DNA of 64,000 bases, taken from assembly GCA_963777725.1 (NCBI GenBank), contig CAVZRR010000018.1:1-64000 (forward strand). The letters run 5' to 3'. The translations under genes and the position numbers were made by a program. Under the pieces are notes generated by a model. It ran no database searches and was not told where the DNA came from. It was given only the letters and a program-made list of their open reading frames with translations. Origin of the DNA: RPQJ01 sp963777725. Its GTDB lineage: Bacteria; Pseudomonadota; Gammaproteobacteria; Steroidobacterales; Steroidobacteraceae. This document shows, in pieces, positions 50,422-59,245 of the stretch. How positions within the stretch are numbered: the stretch's first letter is position 1; every line of letters begins with the position of its first letter.

Positions 50422-51066
50422 TCAGGCGGCGGGCTTCTCTCGCGCCGCGAGCGCGTTGATGACCTCGAACAGCTTCTCCTCCGAGCCCGCCATGCTGGCA
50501 TCCGTCACGTAGCGGCCGTTGACGATCACGGTCGGCGTGCTGGTGATGCGGTAGCGGCGGTTCAGGTCGACCGCGCGAGCGAGCTTCGTCTCCACCGCGA
50601 AGCCGGAGAACGCCTTCTGGAAATCGGCCTTGCCGACGCCGCGCGACACGAAGAACGCCTCGATCTTGTCCGGCGTGTCCAGCCGGTTGCCGCGCACGTT
50701 CATCTCGCGGAAGGCTTCGTCGTGCAGCTCGGGCTTGCCGAGGATCTCGATCGTGTAGAAGAGGCGCGCGTGCGTCTTCAGCATGTCGTTCCAGGTGGCG
50801 GGCAAGCGAATCACTTCGATGTTCGCCGCCTTGCCCTTGCGTTCCCAGGCCGCGAGCTTGGGCTCGAGCAGGTAGCAGTGGCCGCACGCGTACCAGAACA
50901 CCTCGACCACTTCGACCTTGCCCGGCGCCACGCTGGTGGCCTGGGCCGGCTTGAGCGGCTTGTAGTTCACGCCTTCGACGAGGTCGACGGCGAACGAGGC
51001 CGGGCCGGCCAGCAGGATCAGGCCCGCGACCAGGATGCGGGTGAACCGCGCAACTGAAGTGTTCAT
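50422..51066 (-). CDS. dsbA: Thiol:disulfide interchange protein DsbA
   Basis: A 214-residue periplasmic oxidase. Signal peptide ILVAGLILLAGPASFAVD (about residues 10-26), active site EVFWYACGHCYLLEPKL (CGHC) and the cis-Pro loop RRYRITSTPTVIVNGRYV, with the inserted helical domain between. It introduces disulfides into exported proteins. It lies beside cytochrome c4 and engB, the order found in pseudomonads and relatives. ATG 51066 is 33 nt after the corrected c4 stop. Confidence 0.94.
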   Translation of the reverse strand: MNTSVARFTRILVAGLILLAGPASFAVDLVEGVNYKPLKPAQATSVAPGKVEVVEVFWYACGHCYLLEPKLAAWERKGKAANIEVIRLPATWNDMLKTHARLFYTIEILGKPELHDEAFREMNVRGNRLDTPDKIEAFFVSRGVGKADFQKAFSGFAVETKLARAVDLNRRYRITSTPTVIVNGRYVTDASMAGSEEKLFEVINALAAREKPAA

Positions 51067-51098
51067 GGCAGTCTCAGACCGGCGCAATCCGGGCAGGT

Positions 51099-51712
51099 TC
51101 AACGCAGGCCCTGGACGATAGGACGCGACCGCGTCGATTTCCTCGTCGGACAGCATGCGCCGCGACGTTGCGCATCATCTGGTTCGGGTCGGTGCCGCGC
51201 TCGCCAGACCGGTAGGCGCGCAGCTGCGCCGCGGCATAGGTGGCGTGCTGGCCCTGGATCGACGCGTAGCCGGCGCCGGGATTGCCGCGGCCGTTCGGGC
51301 CGTGGCAGCCGGCACAGGCCATCACGCCGCGCGCGACGTTGCCGGAACGGTAGACGCGCTGCCCGAGGGCGAGCTTCGAGGGCTCGGCCTCGCCGCCGGT
51401 GGCGGTCTGGGCCTGGAAATACGCGGCGAGGTCGGCGATGTCCTCGTCGGACAGGATCATGGCCATCGGCGACATCAGGTCGTTCTTGCGCTCGCCCGCG
51501 CGAAACGCGTTCAACTGGCGCGCGATGTAGGTGGAGTGCTGGCCGGCGAGGCTCGGCCATTCGGGATTGACGCTGTTGCCGTCCACGCCGTGGCAGGCGG
51601 CGCAGGTCATGGATTTGGCCTGGCCGGCTTCGACCGAGCCAGCCGCGAACGCAGGGGCGTTGCAGCCGAGGGCGGCCACCAGGAACACGCTGGCGACGAG
51701 CTTCGCAGTCAT
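51099..51712 (-). CDS. Diheme cytochrome c4, two frameshifts
   Basis: A periplasmic electron carrier. Signal peptide LVASVFLVAALGCNAPAFAA, first heme site SMTCAACHGVDGNSVNPEWP, second heme site GVMACAGCHGPNGRGNPGAG; each half has the typical QL.A(F/Y)R.GER.(N/D) stretch (QLNAFRAGERKNDLM and QLRAYRSGERGTD). Extra bases near 51161 and at 51117 disturb the last 20 codons. Corrected, the end reads NVARMLSDEEIDAVASYVQG and the stop is at 51099, total 203 residues, normal for c4. Without correction the protein gains an unrelated Arg-rich tail. Confidence 0.88.
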
Positions 51713-51793
51713 TGAACCACTCCGAAACGAGAGGGCGGGCGAGCTCTGAATTGTACACTAAGGCCCCAAGCGCGCGTCCCAAGGTCCTGCCCG

Positions 51794-52429
51794 ATGCCTG
51801 CATTCCCGCAAGTGAAGTTCCTGACCAGCGCGCACCAGGCGCACCAGTTTCCGCCGGACACCGGCGTCGAGGTCGCGGTGGCCGGCCGTTCCAATGCCGG
51901 CAAGTCGAGCGCAATCAATGCGATTACCCAGCGCAAGGGCCTCGCCAAGACCAGCAAGACCCCCGGCGCGACCCGGTTGATCAATTTCTTCGAGATCGAC
52001 GCCGGCCGGCGCCTGGTGGACCTGCCGGGCTACGGCTTCGCGGCGGTGCCGGGCCCGATGCGCCACCACTGGGCGACGCTGGTCGAGTCCTATTTCCGGA
52101 TCCGCGAGTCGCTGCGCGGCGCGATCGTCGTCATGGACGTCCGCCACCCGCTGACGGAGCACGACCAGACCATGCTGGCGCTGGCGCAGGCCCAGTCGGT
52201 CCCGGTGCACATCGTCCTCACCAAGGCCGACAAGCTCGGCGGCGGCGCGGCGCGCCAGAAGCTGGCGCAGGTCCGCAAGGCGGTCGGCGACGGCGCGACC
52301 GCCCAGCTGTTCTCGTCCCTGTCGGGGGAGGGGGTCGGCGAGGCCCGGGGCGTGGTCCTGCGCCTGCTTGCGGCGAAGCCACAAAAAGAAACCCCGGTCG
52401 GACCAGCGGATCCGACCGGGGCAAGTTGA
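51794..52429 (+). CDS. engB: Ribosome biogenesis GTPase EngB (YsxC/YihA)
   Basis: A 211-residue P-loop GTPase needed for large-subunit assembly. G1 is AGRSNAGKSS, G2 region SKTPGATRLINFF, G3 VDLPGYGFAAV, G4 VLTKADKLG and G5 FSSLSGEGV. It is divergent from cytochrome c4. The last 15 codons (KPQKETPVGPADPTGAS) are encoded by the terminator of the convergent barrel gene, so the C-terminus is shaped by that hairpin. Confidence 0.94.
   Translation: MPAFPQVKFLTSAHQAHQFPPDTGVEVAVAGRSNAGKSSAINAITQRKGLAKTSKTPGATRLINFFEIDAGRRLVDLPGYGFAAVPGPMRHHWATLVESYFRIRESLRGAIVVMDVRHPLTEHDQTMLALAQAQSVPVHIVLTKADKLGGGAARQKLAQVRKAVGDGATAQLFSSLSGEGVGEARGVVLRLLAAKPQKETPVGPADPTGAS
52383..52421 (-). terminator. Terminator of the first outer-membrane barrel gene, inside engB
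   Basis: CCCCGGTCGGA and TCCGACCGGGG form a perfect 11-bp stem with an eight-base loop; on the minus strand TTTCTTTTT follows. It ends transcription of the gene at 52547 and lies entirely within the 3' coding end of engB. Confidence 0.85.
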
Positions 52430-52546
52430 ACCCGGCGTTGGGGGATGACCGGGTAACGCCACGCCCAGGGAGGTAGGCGGGCGTCGAGCGTCCGAAGACG
52501 CTCAATCCGTTAGAGGGGGCACTTCCCCAGAAGTTCCGGCCCCGGG
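52430..52546. other. Gap between engB and the barrel gene
   Basis: About 117 bases of 3' untranslated sequence. I see no gene or further structure. Confidence 0.4.
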
Positions 52547-53101
52547 TTACAGGAACGTCCAGGTCACGCTGGCCGAGATCATGTCCACCGTGTCGGCGTC
52601 CGAGATGTCGAACATCTCGTATTCGGCGCGCAGGCTCAGGCCCCAGACGCGAAACTGGGCGCCCACGCCGTAGGTGAGGTCCGTGCCATCGTCGCTGCCG
52701 CTGATGCCGGTGCCCGGCGCGGAGAGATCGGCGCTCCAATCGATTGCGCCGACCCGGGCGAACAGGTCCACGGGGCCGATCGGCAGGAATCCGACGGCCG
52801 AGAGGGAGATGCCGTCGATGTCGGTCTCGAAGCGCTGCCCCTGCACCTGGTCGTCGCCCGACCCCAGGTCAACGTAGTTGCCCTCGACCGCCAGCCAGTC
52901 GAGGAACCGCCAACCGGCGATCACTTTGTAACTGGTGGCGCTGGTGTTGAAATCGAGATCGACCCCTTCGATCGTATCGTCGAACTCGACGCCGCTCTGG
53001 CCGACGCCGGCGCCGAGATAGATGCCGTTGTCGACCGCGTGGCTCGGGAGGCTGGCCAGCGCCATCAGCGCGGCAGCGCATGCAACATAGCGAATTTTCA
53101 T
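52547..53101 (-). CDS. Outer-membrane beta-barrel protein (OmpA/opacity-like)
   Basis: A 184-residue protein. Signal peptide YVACAAALMALASLPSHAVD ends near residue 23. The mature protein alternates amphipathic strands with acidic turns, for example GIYLGAGVGQSGVEFDDT, SYKVIAGWRFLDWLAVEGNY and AQFRVWGLSLRAEYEMFDIS. It ends SASVTWTFL with the terminal Phe-x signal of outer-membrane barrels. It resembles the gene at 53227-53730 and is likely a paralogue of eight strands. It has its own terminator inside engB. Confidence 0.8.
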   Translation of the reverse strand: MKIRYVACAAALMALASLPSHAVDNGIYLGAGVGQSGVEFDDTIEGVDLDFNTSATSYKVIAGWRFLDWLAVEGNYVDLGSGDDQVQGQRFETDIDGISLSAVGFLPIGPVDLFARVGAIDWSADLSAPGTGISGSDDGTDLTYGVGAQFRVWGLSLRAEYEMFDISDADTVDMISASVTWTFL

Positions 53102-53166
53102 GATCCAAATGCTCCGTGGGTTGACTGCTGGGCTGGATTTTATCGAACCGCCGATGAACGCCGTGT

Positions 53167-53197
53167 AACAAAAGGGGTCCGCCCGGCGGCGGACCCC
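53167..53197 (-). terminator. Terminator of the second barrel gene
   Basis: GGGGTCCGCC and GGCGGACCCC (10 bp, four-base loop) with TTTTGTT following on the minus strand, 30 nt after the stop at 53227. Confidence 0.8.
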
Positions 53198-53226
53198 CGA
53201 TCGGGTGTGACCCCGGTCTCAGTTGC

Positions 53227-53730
53227 TCAGAAACGATAGATCAGGCTCAGGGATGCGAGGTCCACCGAGTCGGTGTCCTCGATCTCGAACATCTGGTACT
53301 CGCCGCGGACCGTGAGTGTATCGGTGAAGTTGAAATCGGCGCCGATGCCCCACGAGAAGTCCTCGCCGCTGTCGTCGCCGAACCCCCGGGCTTCCGCGTC
53401 CCAGAAGAACACGCCGAGCTTCGCGAACGCGCTGAACTGCTCGTTGAACGGCCAGCTGCCCAGCACCGACAGGTTGAATCCGTCCACGCTGATTTCGAAG
53501 CCGCTGTCGTCGGGGCTGCCACCGTCGATGTACTCCAGCTCCGTCGCGAAGTACTGGTTCATCCGATAGCCGCCGAACAGCTTCCACGACGTGTCGCTGC
53601 CGTCGAAGCCGCCGGTATCGACGCTGAAATAGCCCAGGCCGCCGCCGACGTACGGGCCGCTCTGCGCCGATGACACGGCCGGCACGATCGCCAGGGTCGC
53701 CGTCGCCAGCAATGCAAAGATGAATCTCAT
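53227..53730 (-). CDS. Outer-membrane beta-barrel protein (second paralogue)
   Basis: A 167-residue protein. Signal peptide FIFALLATATLAIVPAVSSAQ, then strands such as GPYVGGGLGYFSVDTGG, WKLFGGYRMNQYFATELEYI and DTLTVRGEYQMFEIEDTDSV, ending LASLSLIYRF with terminal Phe. The shared EYxMF(D/E)I and D-x-VD pattern ties it to the gene downstream. The ATG at 53730 has GGAGGAAGG six bases before it, a strong ribosome site, so expression is probably high. Function unknown. Confidence 0.82.
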   Translation of the reverse strand: MRFIFALLATATLAIVPAVSSAQSGPYVGGGLGYFSVDTGGFDGSDTSWKLFGGYRMNQYFATELEYIDGGSPDDSGFEISVDGFNLSVLGSWPFNEQFSAFAKLGVFFWDAEARGFGDDSGEDFSWGIGADFNFTDTLTVRGEYQMFEIEDTDSVDLASLSLIYRF

Positions 53731-53871
53731 GGTGCCTTCCTCCAGTGCAGGGGCCGGCAACGCATTGGGGCGGAGGATCCGCAGCGCCAACGTGCCGGGC
53801 GCTCTCCCTCTATGGCGGAAATGCTACACGTAGAGCGTATTCAAATGCATCAGTGGAAGCGCCTAGAGAAC

Positions 53872-53893
53872 TTCGTTGCAAAAAGGCAACGAA
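53872..53893. terminator. Hairpin just after polA
   Basis: TTCGTTGC and GCAACGAA (8 bp), six-base loop with an A/T run in the loop itself, ten bases after the polA stop on the minus strand. No T-run follows, so it is at best a weak terminator. Confidence 0.35.
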
Positions 53894-53902
53894 ATTTGAG
53901 GT

Positions 53903-56644
53903 TCAGTGGGCCGCGTCCCAGTGGACTCCGCGACCGACGTCCACCCGGAGCGGAACCTTGAGGTCCGCGGCTGCCGACATGCGCTCCCGCAAGCCGTGCT
54001 CGACGGCTTCGACGGCCGCCTCCGGCACCTCGAGCACCAGCTCGTCGTGCACCTGCATGACGAGTCGGGCGCGGACCTGGTCGCCGGCGAGCCAACGGTG
54101 CACCTCGATCATGGCCCGCTTGATGATGTCCGCGGCCGTGCCCTGCATCGGCGCATTGATCGCGCTGCGCTCGGCGTACTGCCGCAGCTGCTGGTTGCGC
54201 GAGCCGATGTCCGGCAGGTAGAGGCGCCGACCGAACACGGTCTCGACGAACCCCTGTTCGCGGGCCATGGCACGGGTGTCGTCCATGTAGCGCTTCACGC
54301 CCGGGTAGCGCTCGAAATAGAGGTCCACGTATTTCTGCGCCGCGCCGCGCTCGATGCCGAGCTGGCGCGCGAGACCGAAGGCGGACATGCCGTAGATCAG
54401 GCCGAAGTTGATCGCCTTGGCGGCGCGCCGCTGGTCCGCGGTGACCGCCGACGGCTCGAGCCCGAACACCTCGGCCGCGGTGGCCTGGTGGATGTCGCGG
54501 TCCTCGGCAAAGGCGCGCAGCAGGCTCTCGTCGCCCGACAGGTGCGCCATGATCCTGAGCTCGATCTGCGAATAGTCTGCCGCCATCAGCACGTGCCCGG
54601 GCGGCGCGATGAAGGCCTGGCGGATGCGCCGGCCCTCCGGCGTGCGCACCGGGATGTTCTGCAGGTTCGGGTCGGTCGAGGACAGCCGGCCGGTCGCAGC
54701 CACGGCCTGGTGATAGGAAGTGTGCACGCGCCCGGTGCGGGGATCCACCTGGCCGGGCAACTTGTCCGTGTAGGTGGACTTGAGTTTCGCGAGGCCGCGG
54801 TAGTCGAGGATGATCCGCGGCAACTCGTAGTCGTCGGCCAGTTCCTCGAGCACATCCTCGGCCGTCGAGGGCTGCCCGGTCGCGGTCTTGCGCTTGACGG
54901 GCAAGCCGAGGCGGCCGAACAGGATTTCCTGCAGCTGCTTCGGCGAGTCGAGGTTGAATGGCGCGCCCGCCGTCGCATGCGCCGCCTGTTCGAGTGCCAG
55001 CAGGCTCTTGGCGATTTCGTGGCTCTGCTTGCGCAGCATCGCCGTGTCGATCAGCACGCCGAGGTGCTCCATGTCGAGCAGCACCGGCACCAGCGGCTGC
55101 TCGATTTCCTCGTAGAGCTTGCGGACCCGCGGCAGGCGCTCGATCTGCGACCACAGCGCGCGGTGCAGGCGCAGCGAGACGTCGGAATCCTCGGCCGAGT
55201 ACTCGGCCGCGCGCTCGACCGGCACCTGGTCGAACGGAATCTGCTTTGCGCCCTTGCCGGCCACGTCCTCGTAATGGATGGTCTCGACGCCGAGGTAGTG
55301 GCGGGCGGTCGAGTCGAGGTCGTGGCGCGTCGCCGTGCTGTTCAGCACGTACGATTCGAGCATCGAGTCGTAGCGCATGCCGCGCAGCTCGATGCCGTGG
55401 TTGCGCAGCACGTGCGCGTCGTACTTGAGGTGATGGCCGAGCTTCGCGTGCTGCGGATCGGAGAGCAGCGGCTCGAGCCGCTTCAGCACGGCGTCACGGT
55501 CGAGCTGCTGTGGCGCCCCGGGATACCGGTGCGCGAGCGGCACGTACGCGGCGTGGCCCGGCTCGACGCAGAACGACACGCCGACGATCTCGGCCTGCAT
55601 GTAGTCGAGCGACGTCGTCTCGGTGTCGAACGCGAAGAGCTCGGCGTCGCGCAGGCGCTCGAGCCAGGCGCCGAGCTGCTCGTCGGTGAGCACGGTGTCG
55701 TAGTTCCGGGGCACCGCATCCGCGGCCGCGGGCGCGGGTTGGGCGGCGGGTTCCGGCCCGGACTCCGGTCCGGGCGGTGTCGACGGCACCCACCCCGGCA
55801 ACTGCTTCAGCAGCGAGCGCAGCTCGAGGCGCGTGTACATCTCGCGCAGGCGCTCCGTGTCCGGTGCGCGGCGCGACAGATCCTCCGGCCGCAGCTCCAG
55901 GTCGAGGTCGCAGTCGATCGTCGCAAGCTGCCGCGACAGCGCGAGCTCGGTCGTGTGGCTGCGCAGGCTCTCGCCCACCTTGCCCTCGATCTCCGCCTGG
56001 TGGGCCAGCAGGTTGTCGAGCGTCGTGTACTGGTTGAGCCACTTCGCCGCGGTCTTCGGGCCCACCTTGGGCACGCCGGGGATGTTGTCCGACGTATCGC
56101 CCACGAGCGCGAGGTAGTCGACGATCTGCTCCGGATAGACATCGAACTTGATCTTGACGCCCGCCCGGTCGAGCGCGGTGTCGGTCATCGTGTTGACCAG
56201 CGTGACGCGGTCGTCGACCAGCTGCGCCATGTCCTTGTCGCCGGTCGAGATCACGACCTTGAGGCCTGCGGCGGCGGCCTGGCGCGCCAGCGTGCCGATC
56301 ACGTCGTCGGCCTCGACGCCCGCGACGCGCAGCAGCGGCAGCCCGAGCGCTGCCACCGCTTCGAGCAGCGGCTCGATCTGGGCGCGCAGGTCGTCGGGCA
56401 TCGGTGGCCGTTGCGCCTTGTATTCGGCGAACAGCTCGTCGCGGAACGTCTTGCCGGGCGCGTCGAACACGACGCCGACCAGCGGCGGGTCCTGCTCCTT
56501 CAGCAGCTTGAGCAGCATGTTGAGCACGCCGAGCACGGCACCGGTCGGCTCCCCCTTCGAGTTCGTCAGGGGCGGCAACGCGTGGAAGGCCCGGTAGAGG
56601 TACGAGGACCCGTCCACCAGCACCAGCGTGCGAGCTTCACTCAC
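53903..56644 (-). CDS. polA: DNA polymerase I
   Basis: A 913-residue three-domain repair and replication polymerase. The 5'-3' exonuclease has LVLVDGSSYLYRAFHALPPL and DYLALVGDTSDNIPGVPKVG. The 3'-5' proofreading domain keeps its metal residues (FAFDTETTSLDY). The polymerase has AADYSQIELRIMAHLSGDES (motif A), RRAAKAINFGLIYGMSAFGL (O helix) and VMQVHDELVLEVPE (motif C). I chose the GTG at 56644 (MSEARTLVLVDG); the longer frame upstream translates the lptM gene. No frameshift in 2.7 kb, in contrast to many shorter genes here. Confidence 0.96.
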   Translation of the reverse strand: MSEARTLVLVDGSSYLYRAFHALPPLTNSKGEPTGAVLGVLNMLLKLLKEQDPPLVGVVFDAPGKTFRDELFAEYKAQRPPMPDDLRAQIEPLLEAVAALGLPLLRVAGVEADDVIGTLARQAAAAGLKVVISTGDKDMAQLVDDRVTLVNTMTDTALDRAGVKIKFDVYPEQIVDYLALVGDTSDNIPGVPKVGPKTAAKWLNQYTTLDNLLAHQAEIEGKVGESLRSHTTELALSRQLATIDCDLDLELRPEDLSRRAPDTERLREMYTRLELRSLLKQLPGWVPSTPPGPESGPEPAAQPAPAAADAVPRNYDTVLTDEQLGAWLERLRDAELFAFDTETTSLDYMQAEIVGVSFCVEPGHAAYVPLAHRYPGAPQQLDRDAVLKRLEPLLSDPQHAKLGHHLKYDAHVLRNHGIELRGMRYDSMLESYVLNSTATRHDLDSTARHYLGVETIHYEDVAGKGAKQIPFDQVPVERAAEYSAEDSDVSLRLHRALWSQIERLPRVRKLYEEIEQPLVPVLLDMEHLGVLIDTAMLRKQSHEIAKSLLALEQAAHATAGAPFNLDSPKQLQEILFGRLGLPVKRKTATGQPSTAEDVLEELADDYELPRIILDYRGLAKLKSTYTDKLPGQVDPRTGRVHTSYHQAVAATGRLSSTDPNLQNIPVRTPEGRRIRQAFIAPPGHVLMAADYSQIELRIMAHLSGDESLLRAFAEDRDIHQATAAEVFGLEPSAVTADQRRAAKAINFGLIYGMSAFGLARQLGIERGAAQKYVDLYFERYPGVKRYMDDTRAMAREQGFVETVFGRRLYLPDIGSRNQQLRQYAERSAINAPMQGTAADIIKRAMIEVHRWLAGDQVRARLVMQVHDELVLEVPEAAVEAVEHGLRERMSAAADLKVPLRVDVGRGVHWDAAH

Positions 56645-56858
56645 GGGACGTTCCAGTCGGCGGCTCCTCGGGCGCGCTGGGCCCGGGTGCCGGCTCGGGC
56701 TGTGGCGGAATCGCCGGCTGTGCGGACGTCGCAGGAGCCCCCGGGGCCGGCCGGATCTCGACGTCACCGGGCTTCTCCGGCAGCGTCAGCGATCCCTTGA
56801 GCCCGCAGCCCGTGAGCAGCGATGCGCCCAGCAGCAGCGCCCAGCCGCCGCGGATCAT
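56637..56858 (-). CDS. lptM: LptM-type small lipoprotein
   Basis: A 73-residue lipoprotein: WALLLGASLLTGCGLKGSLT with lipobox LTGC, then LPEKP, matching the CG.KG.L.LP signature of LptM (YifL), which assists LptD maturation in enterics. A long Pro/Ala tail follows. It overlaps the polA start by eight bases and is three bases from the thioesterase gene stop. Confidence 0.75.
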   Translation of the reverse strand: MIRGGWALLLGASLLTGCGLKGSLTLPEKPGDVEIRPAPGAPATSAQPAIPPQPEPAPGPSAPEEPPTGTSRE

Positions 56859-57310
56859 GACGGCGCCCCGCCGACGATCGGCGGCGTCGCGCCCTCGACG
56901 ACCGACATCGTCAGGCGCGAGATGCAGCTCAAGCGCTGCTTTTCGTCCTCGATGCGGATCTCCCAGACATGCGAACGGTTGCCGACGTGGATCGGGCGGG
57001 CCGTGCCGGTGACCCGGCCACTGCGCACGCCGCGCAGGTGGTTTGCGTTGATTTCCTGGCCGACGCAGAAGAATCGGCTGGAATCCACGCAGCAGTTCGC
57101 GGCGACGCTGCCGAGCGTCTCGGCGAGCGTCACCGAGGCGCCGCCGTGCAGCAACCCGAACGGCTGCCAGGTCCGCGCGTCCACCGGCATCGTGGCGCGG
57201 ATGTAATCGGGTCCGATCTCCGTGAAGCGAATGTCCAGCAGCTCGACCATGCAGCCGCGGGATTGCTGGTTGAGCTCATCGAGCGTGAACGGTCGAAACC
57301 AGATGCTCAT
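56855..57310 (-). CDS. Hotdog-fold thioesterase (PaaI/YdiI type)
   Basis: A 151-residue acyl-CoA thioesterase. WQPFGLLHGGASVTLAETLG carries the family HGG motif and catalytic Glu; QEINANHLRGVRSGRVTGTA and SHVWEIRIEDEKQRLSCISR follow. Such proteins cleave aryl- or acyl-CoA, and the substrate is open. The ATG at 57310 begins MSIWFRPFTLDELN. It is divergent from an acyl-CoA dehydrogenase gene across about 144 bp, which hints at fatty or aromatic acid metabolism. Confidence 0.85.
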   Translation of the reverse strand: MSIWFRPFTLDELNQQSRGCMVELLDIRFTEIGPDYIRATMPVDARTWQPFGLLHGGASVTLAETLGSVAANCCVDSSRFFCVGQEINANHLRGVRSGRVTGTARPIHVGNRSHVWEIRIEDEKQRLSCISRLTMSVVEGATPPIVGGAPS

Positions 57311-57454
57311 CGGGGACGGGCCTCGCGGGACGGAACCTCGATTGTACCCTTCCCGGACCGGCCGACTCCGCCGCAGGGGCGGCTGCGAATGGCGCGGAAT
57401 GCCCCGAAGAGGCAGAATTGCTGCAGAGCAAAAGTCCACGAATTGGAGCGCCCC

Positions 57455-59236
57455 ATGACCGACTACCAGGCCCCCGTCCGGCAGATGCGATTCACGATCG
57501 AGCACCTGGCCGATCTCCCGGAGGTGGTGGCGCTGCCGGATTTCTCGTCGGTGGACACCGACACGATCGAGGCCGTGCTCGAGGAGGCGGCCAAGTTCGC
57601 GGGCGGCGTGCTGGCGCCGATCAACTGGCTGGGCGACCGGCAGGGCGTCAAGGTCGTCAATGACGCCGTCGTGGTGCCGCAGGAGTTCAGCGATGCTTAC
57701 GCGCAGTTCTGCGCCGGCGGCTGGCCGGGCATCGCGTCGAATCCGGAATTCGGCGGCCAGGGCCTGCCGAAGACGGTCGCGCTGGCCTGCGACGAGATGT
57801 GGGCGGCGGCAAACGTCGCCTTCGCGCTGTGCCCGGAGCTGTCCCAGGGCGCGATCCTCGCGATGGATCGCCATGCCACCGATGAGTTGAAGCAGACGTA
57901 CCTGGAGAAGCTCGTGTCGGGCCAGTGGGCGGGAACGATGTGCCTCACCGAGCCACAGGCGGGATCGGATCTCTCGGCGCTGACCACGAAGGCCGAGCCG
58001 GCGGGCGATCGTTACCTGCTTACCGGGCGCAAGATCTACATCACCTGGGGTGACCACCCCATGGCCGAGAACATCATCCACCTCGTGCTTGCCCGGCTGC
58101 CGGACGCGCCGGCCGGCACCAAGGGCATCTCGCTGTTCGTCGTGCCGAAGTTCAAGCTGAATGCGGACGGCACGCCCGGCGAGCGCAACGACGTGTTCCC
58201 GGTGTCGGTCGAGCACAAGCTCGGCATCCACGCGAGCCCGACGTGCGTGCTGGCCTTCGGCGATCGTGGCGGCGCCGAGGGTTACCTGGTCGGCAAGCCG
58301 AACGAAGGCCTCGCCGCGATGTTCACGATGATGAACTACATGCGCCTCGGTGTCGGCGCGCAGGGCACGGGCCTCTCCGAGCGCTCGTACCAGAAGTCGG
58401 TCAGCTACGCGCGTGAGCGCGTGCAGGGCCGTGCCCCGGGCGCGAAGGGCCAGGTCGCGATCATCCGTCACCCCGACGTGCGCCGCATGCTGCTGTTGAT
58501 GCGTTCACTGACGCAGGCGTCGCGGGCGATCTGCTACTACACGGCCTCGTGCCTCGATCGCATGGCGCACGGCACCGATGCGGAGGCCGCGGCCAAGTGG
58601 CAGGCGCGCGCCGATCTGATGACGCCGATCGCCAAGGCCTGGTGCACGGAAATCGGCCAGGAAGTCACCGAGCTCGGCATCCAGGTGCACGGCGGCATGG
58701 GTTACGTCGAGGAGACGGGCGTTGCGCAGTTCTACCGCGACGCGCGCATCGCCTCGATCTACGAGGGCACGAACGGCATCCAGGCGATCGACCTCGTCGG
58801 GCGCAAGCTGCTCCGTGACGGTGGCGCGACGGTCGCGGCCTTCGTCTCCGACATGCGCGCCGTGGACGCGCCGCTCGCGAACGCCGGCGAGGAACTGGCG
58901 GTCGTGCGCCAGGCGCTGGCACGTGCGCTCGACGAGCTGGTGCAGTGCTCGACGCACATCCTGACGGGCGAACGCCGCGATCCGGAGCTGGTCAGCGCGG
59001 TGGCGTTCGACTACATGATGCTGATCGGCACCGTGATCGGCGGCTGGCAGCTCGCTCGCGGCGCGCTCGTGGCCCTGGACCAGCTGGCGGCGGGCGGCGA
59101 CAAGGCGTTCCTCGGCACGCAGGTGGTGCTGGCGCAGTTTTATGCCGAGCACGTGCTGCCGCGCTGCATCGCGCACGCAGCCGTCGTGCGTGCCGGCAGC
59201 ACTTCGAAGATGGCGCTGGCCGCCGACCAGTTCTGA
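57455..59236 (+). CDS. Acyl-CoA dehydrogenase with extended C-terminal domain
   Basis: A 593-residue FAD enzyme. CLTEPQAGSDLSALTTKAEP is the FAD/substrate signature; then ISLFVVPKFKLNADGTPGER, EHKLGIHASPTCVLAFGD and IQVHGGMGYVEETGVAQFYR, and DARIASIYEGTNGIQAIDLV near the catalytic position. A roughly 120-residue C-terminal domain follows. Length and this domain match the FadE/DmdC-like group, which oxidises fatty acyl-CoA or methylmercaptopropionyl-CoA; which one cannot be told. ubiC follows after nine bases. Confidence 0.88.
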   Translation: MTDYQAPVRQMRFTIEHLADLPEVVALPDFSSVDTDTIEAVLEEAAKFAGGVLAPINWLGDRQGVKVVNDAVVVPQEFSDAYAQFCAGGWPGIASNPEFGGQGLPKTVALACDEMWAAANVAFALCPELSQGAILAMDRHATDELKQTYLEKLVSGQWAGTMCLTEPQAGSDLSALTTKAEPAGDRYLLTGRKIYITWGDHPMAENIIHLVLARLPDAPAGTKGISLFVVPKFKLNADGTPGERNDVFPVSVEHKLGIHASPTCVLAFGDRGGAEGYLVGKPNEGLAAMFTMMNYMRLGVGAQGTGLSERSYQKSVSYARERVQGRAPGAKGQVAIIRHPDVRRMLLLMRSLTQASRAICYYTASCLDRMAHGTDAEAAAKWQARADLMTPIAKAWCTEIGQEVTELGIQVHGGMGYVEETGVAQFYRDARIASIYEGTNGIQAIDLVGRKLLRDGGATVAAFVSDMRAVDAPLANAGEELAVVRQALARALDELVQCSTHILTGERRDPELVSAVAFDYMMLIGTVIGGWQLARGALVALDQLAAGGDKAFLGTQVVLAQFYAEHVLPRCIAHAAVVRAGSTSKMALAADQF

Positions 59237-59245
59237 TCGCCGGCG

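Noticed and set aside
53906..56800. A 964-codon frame antisense to polA
   Set aside because: Shadow of polA, which has complete domains in the opposite frame.
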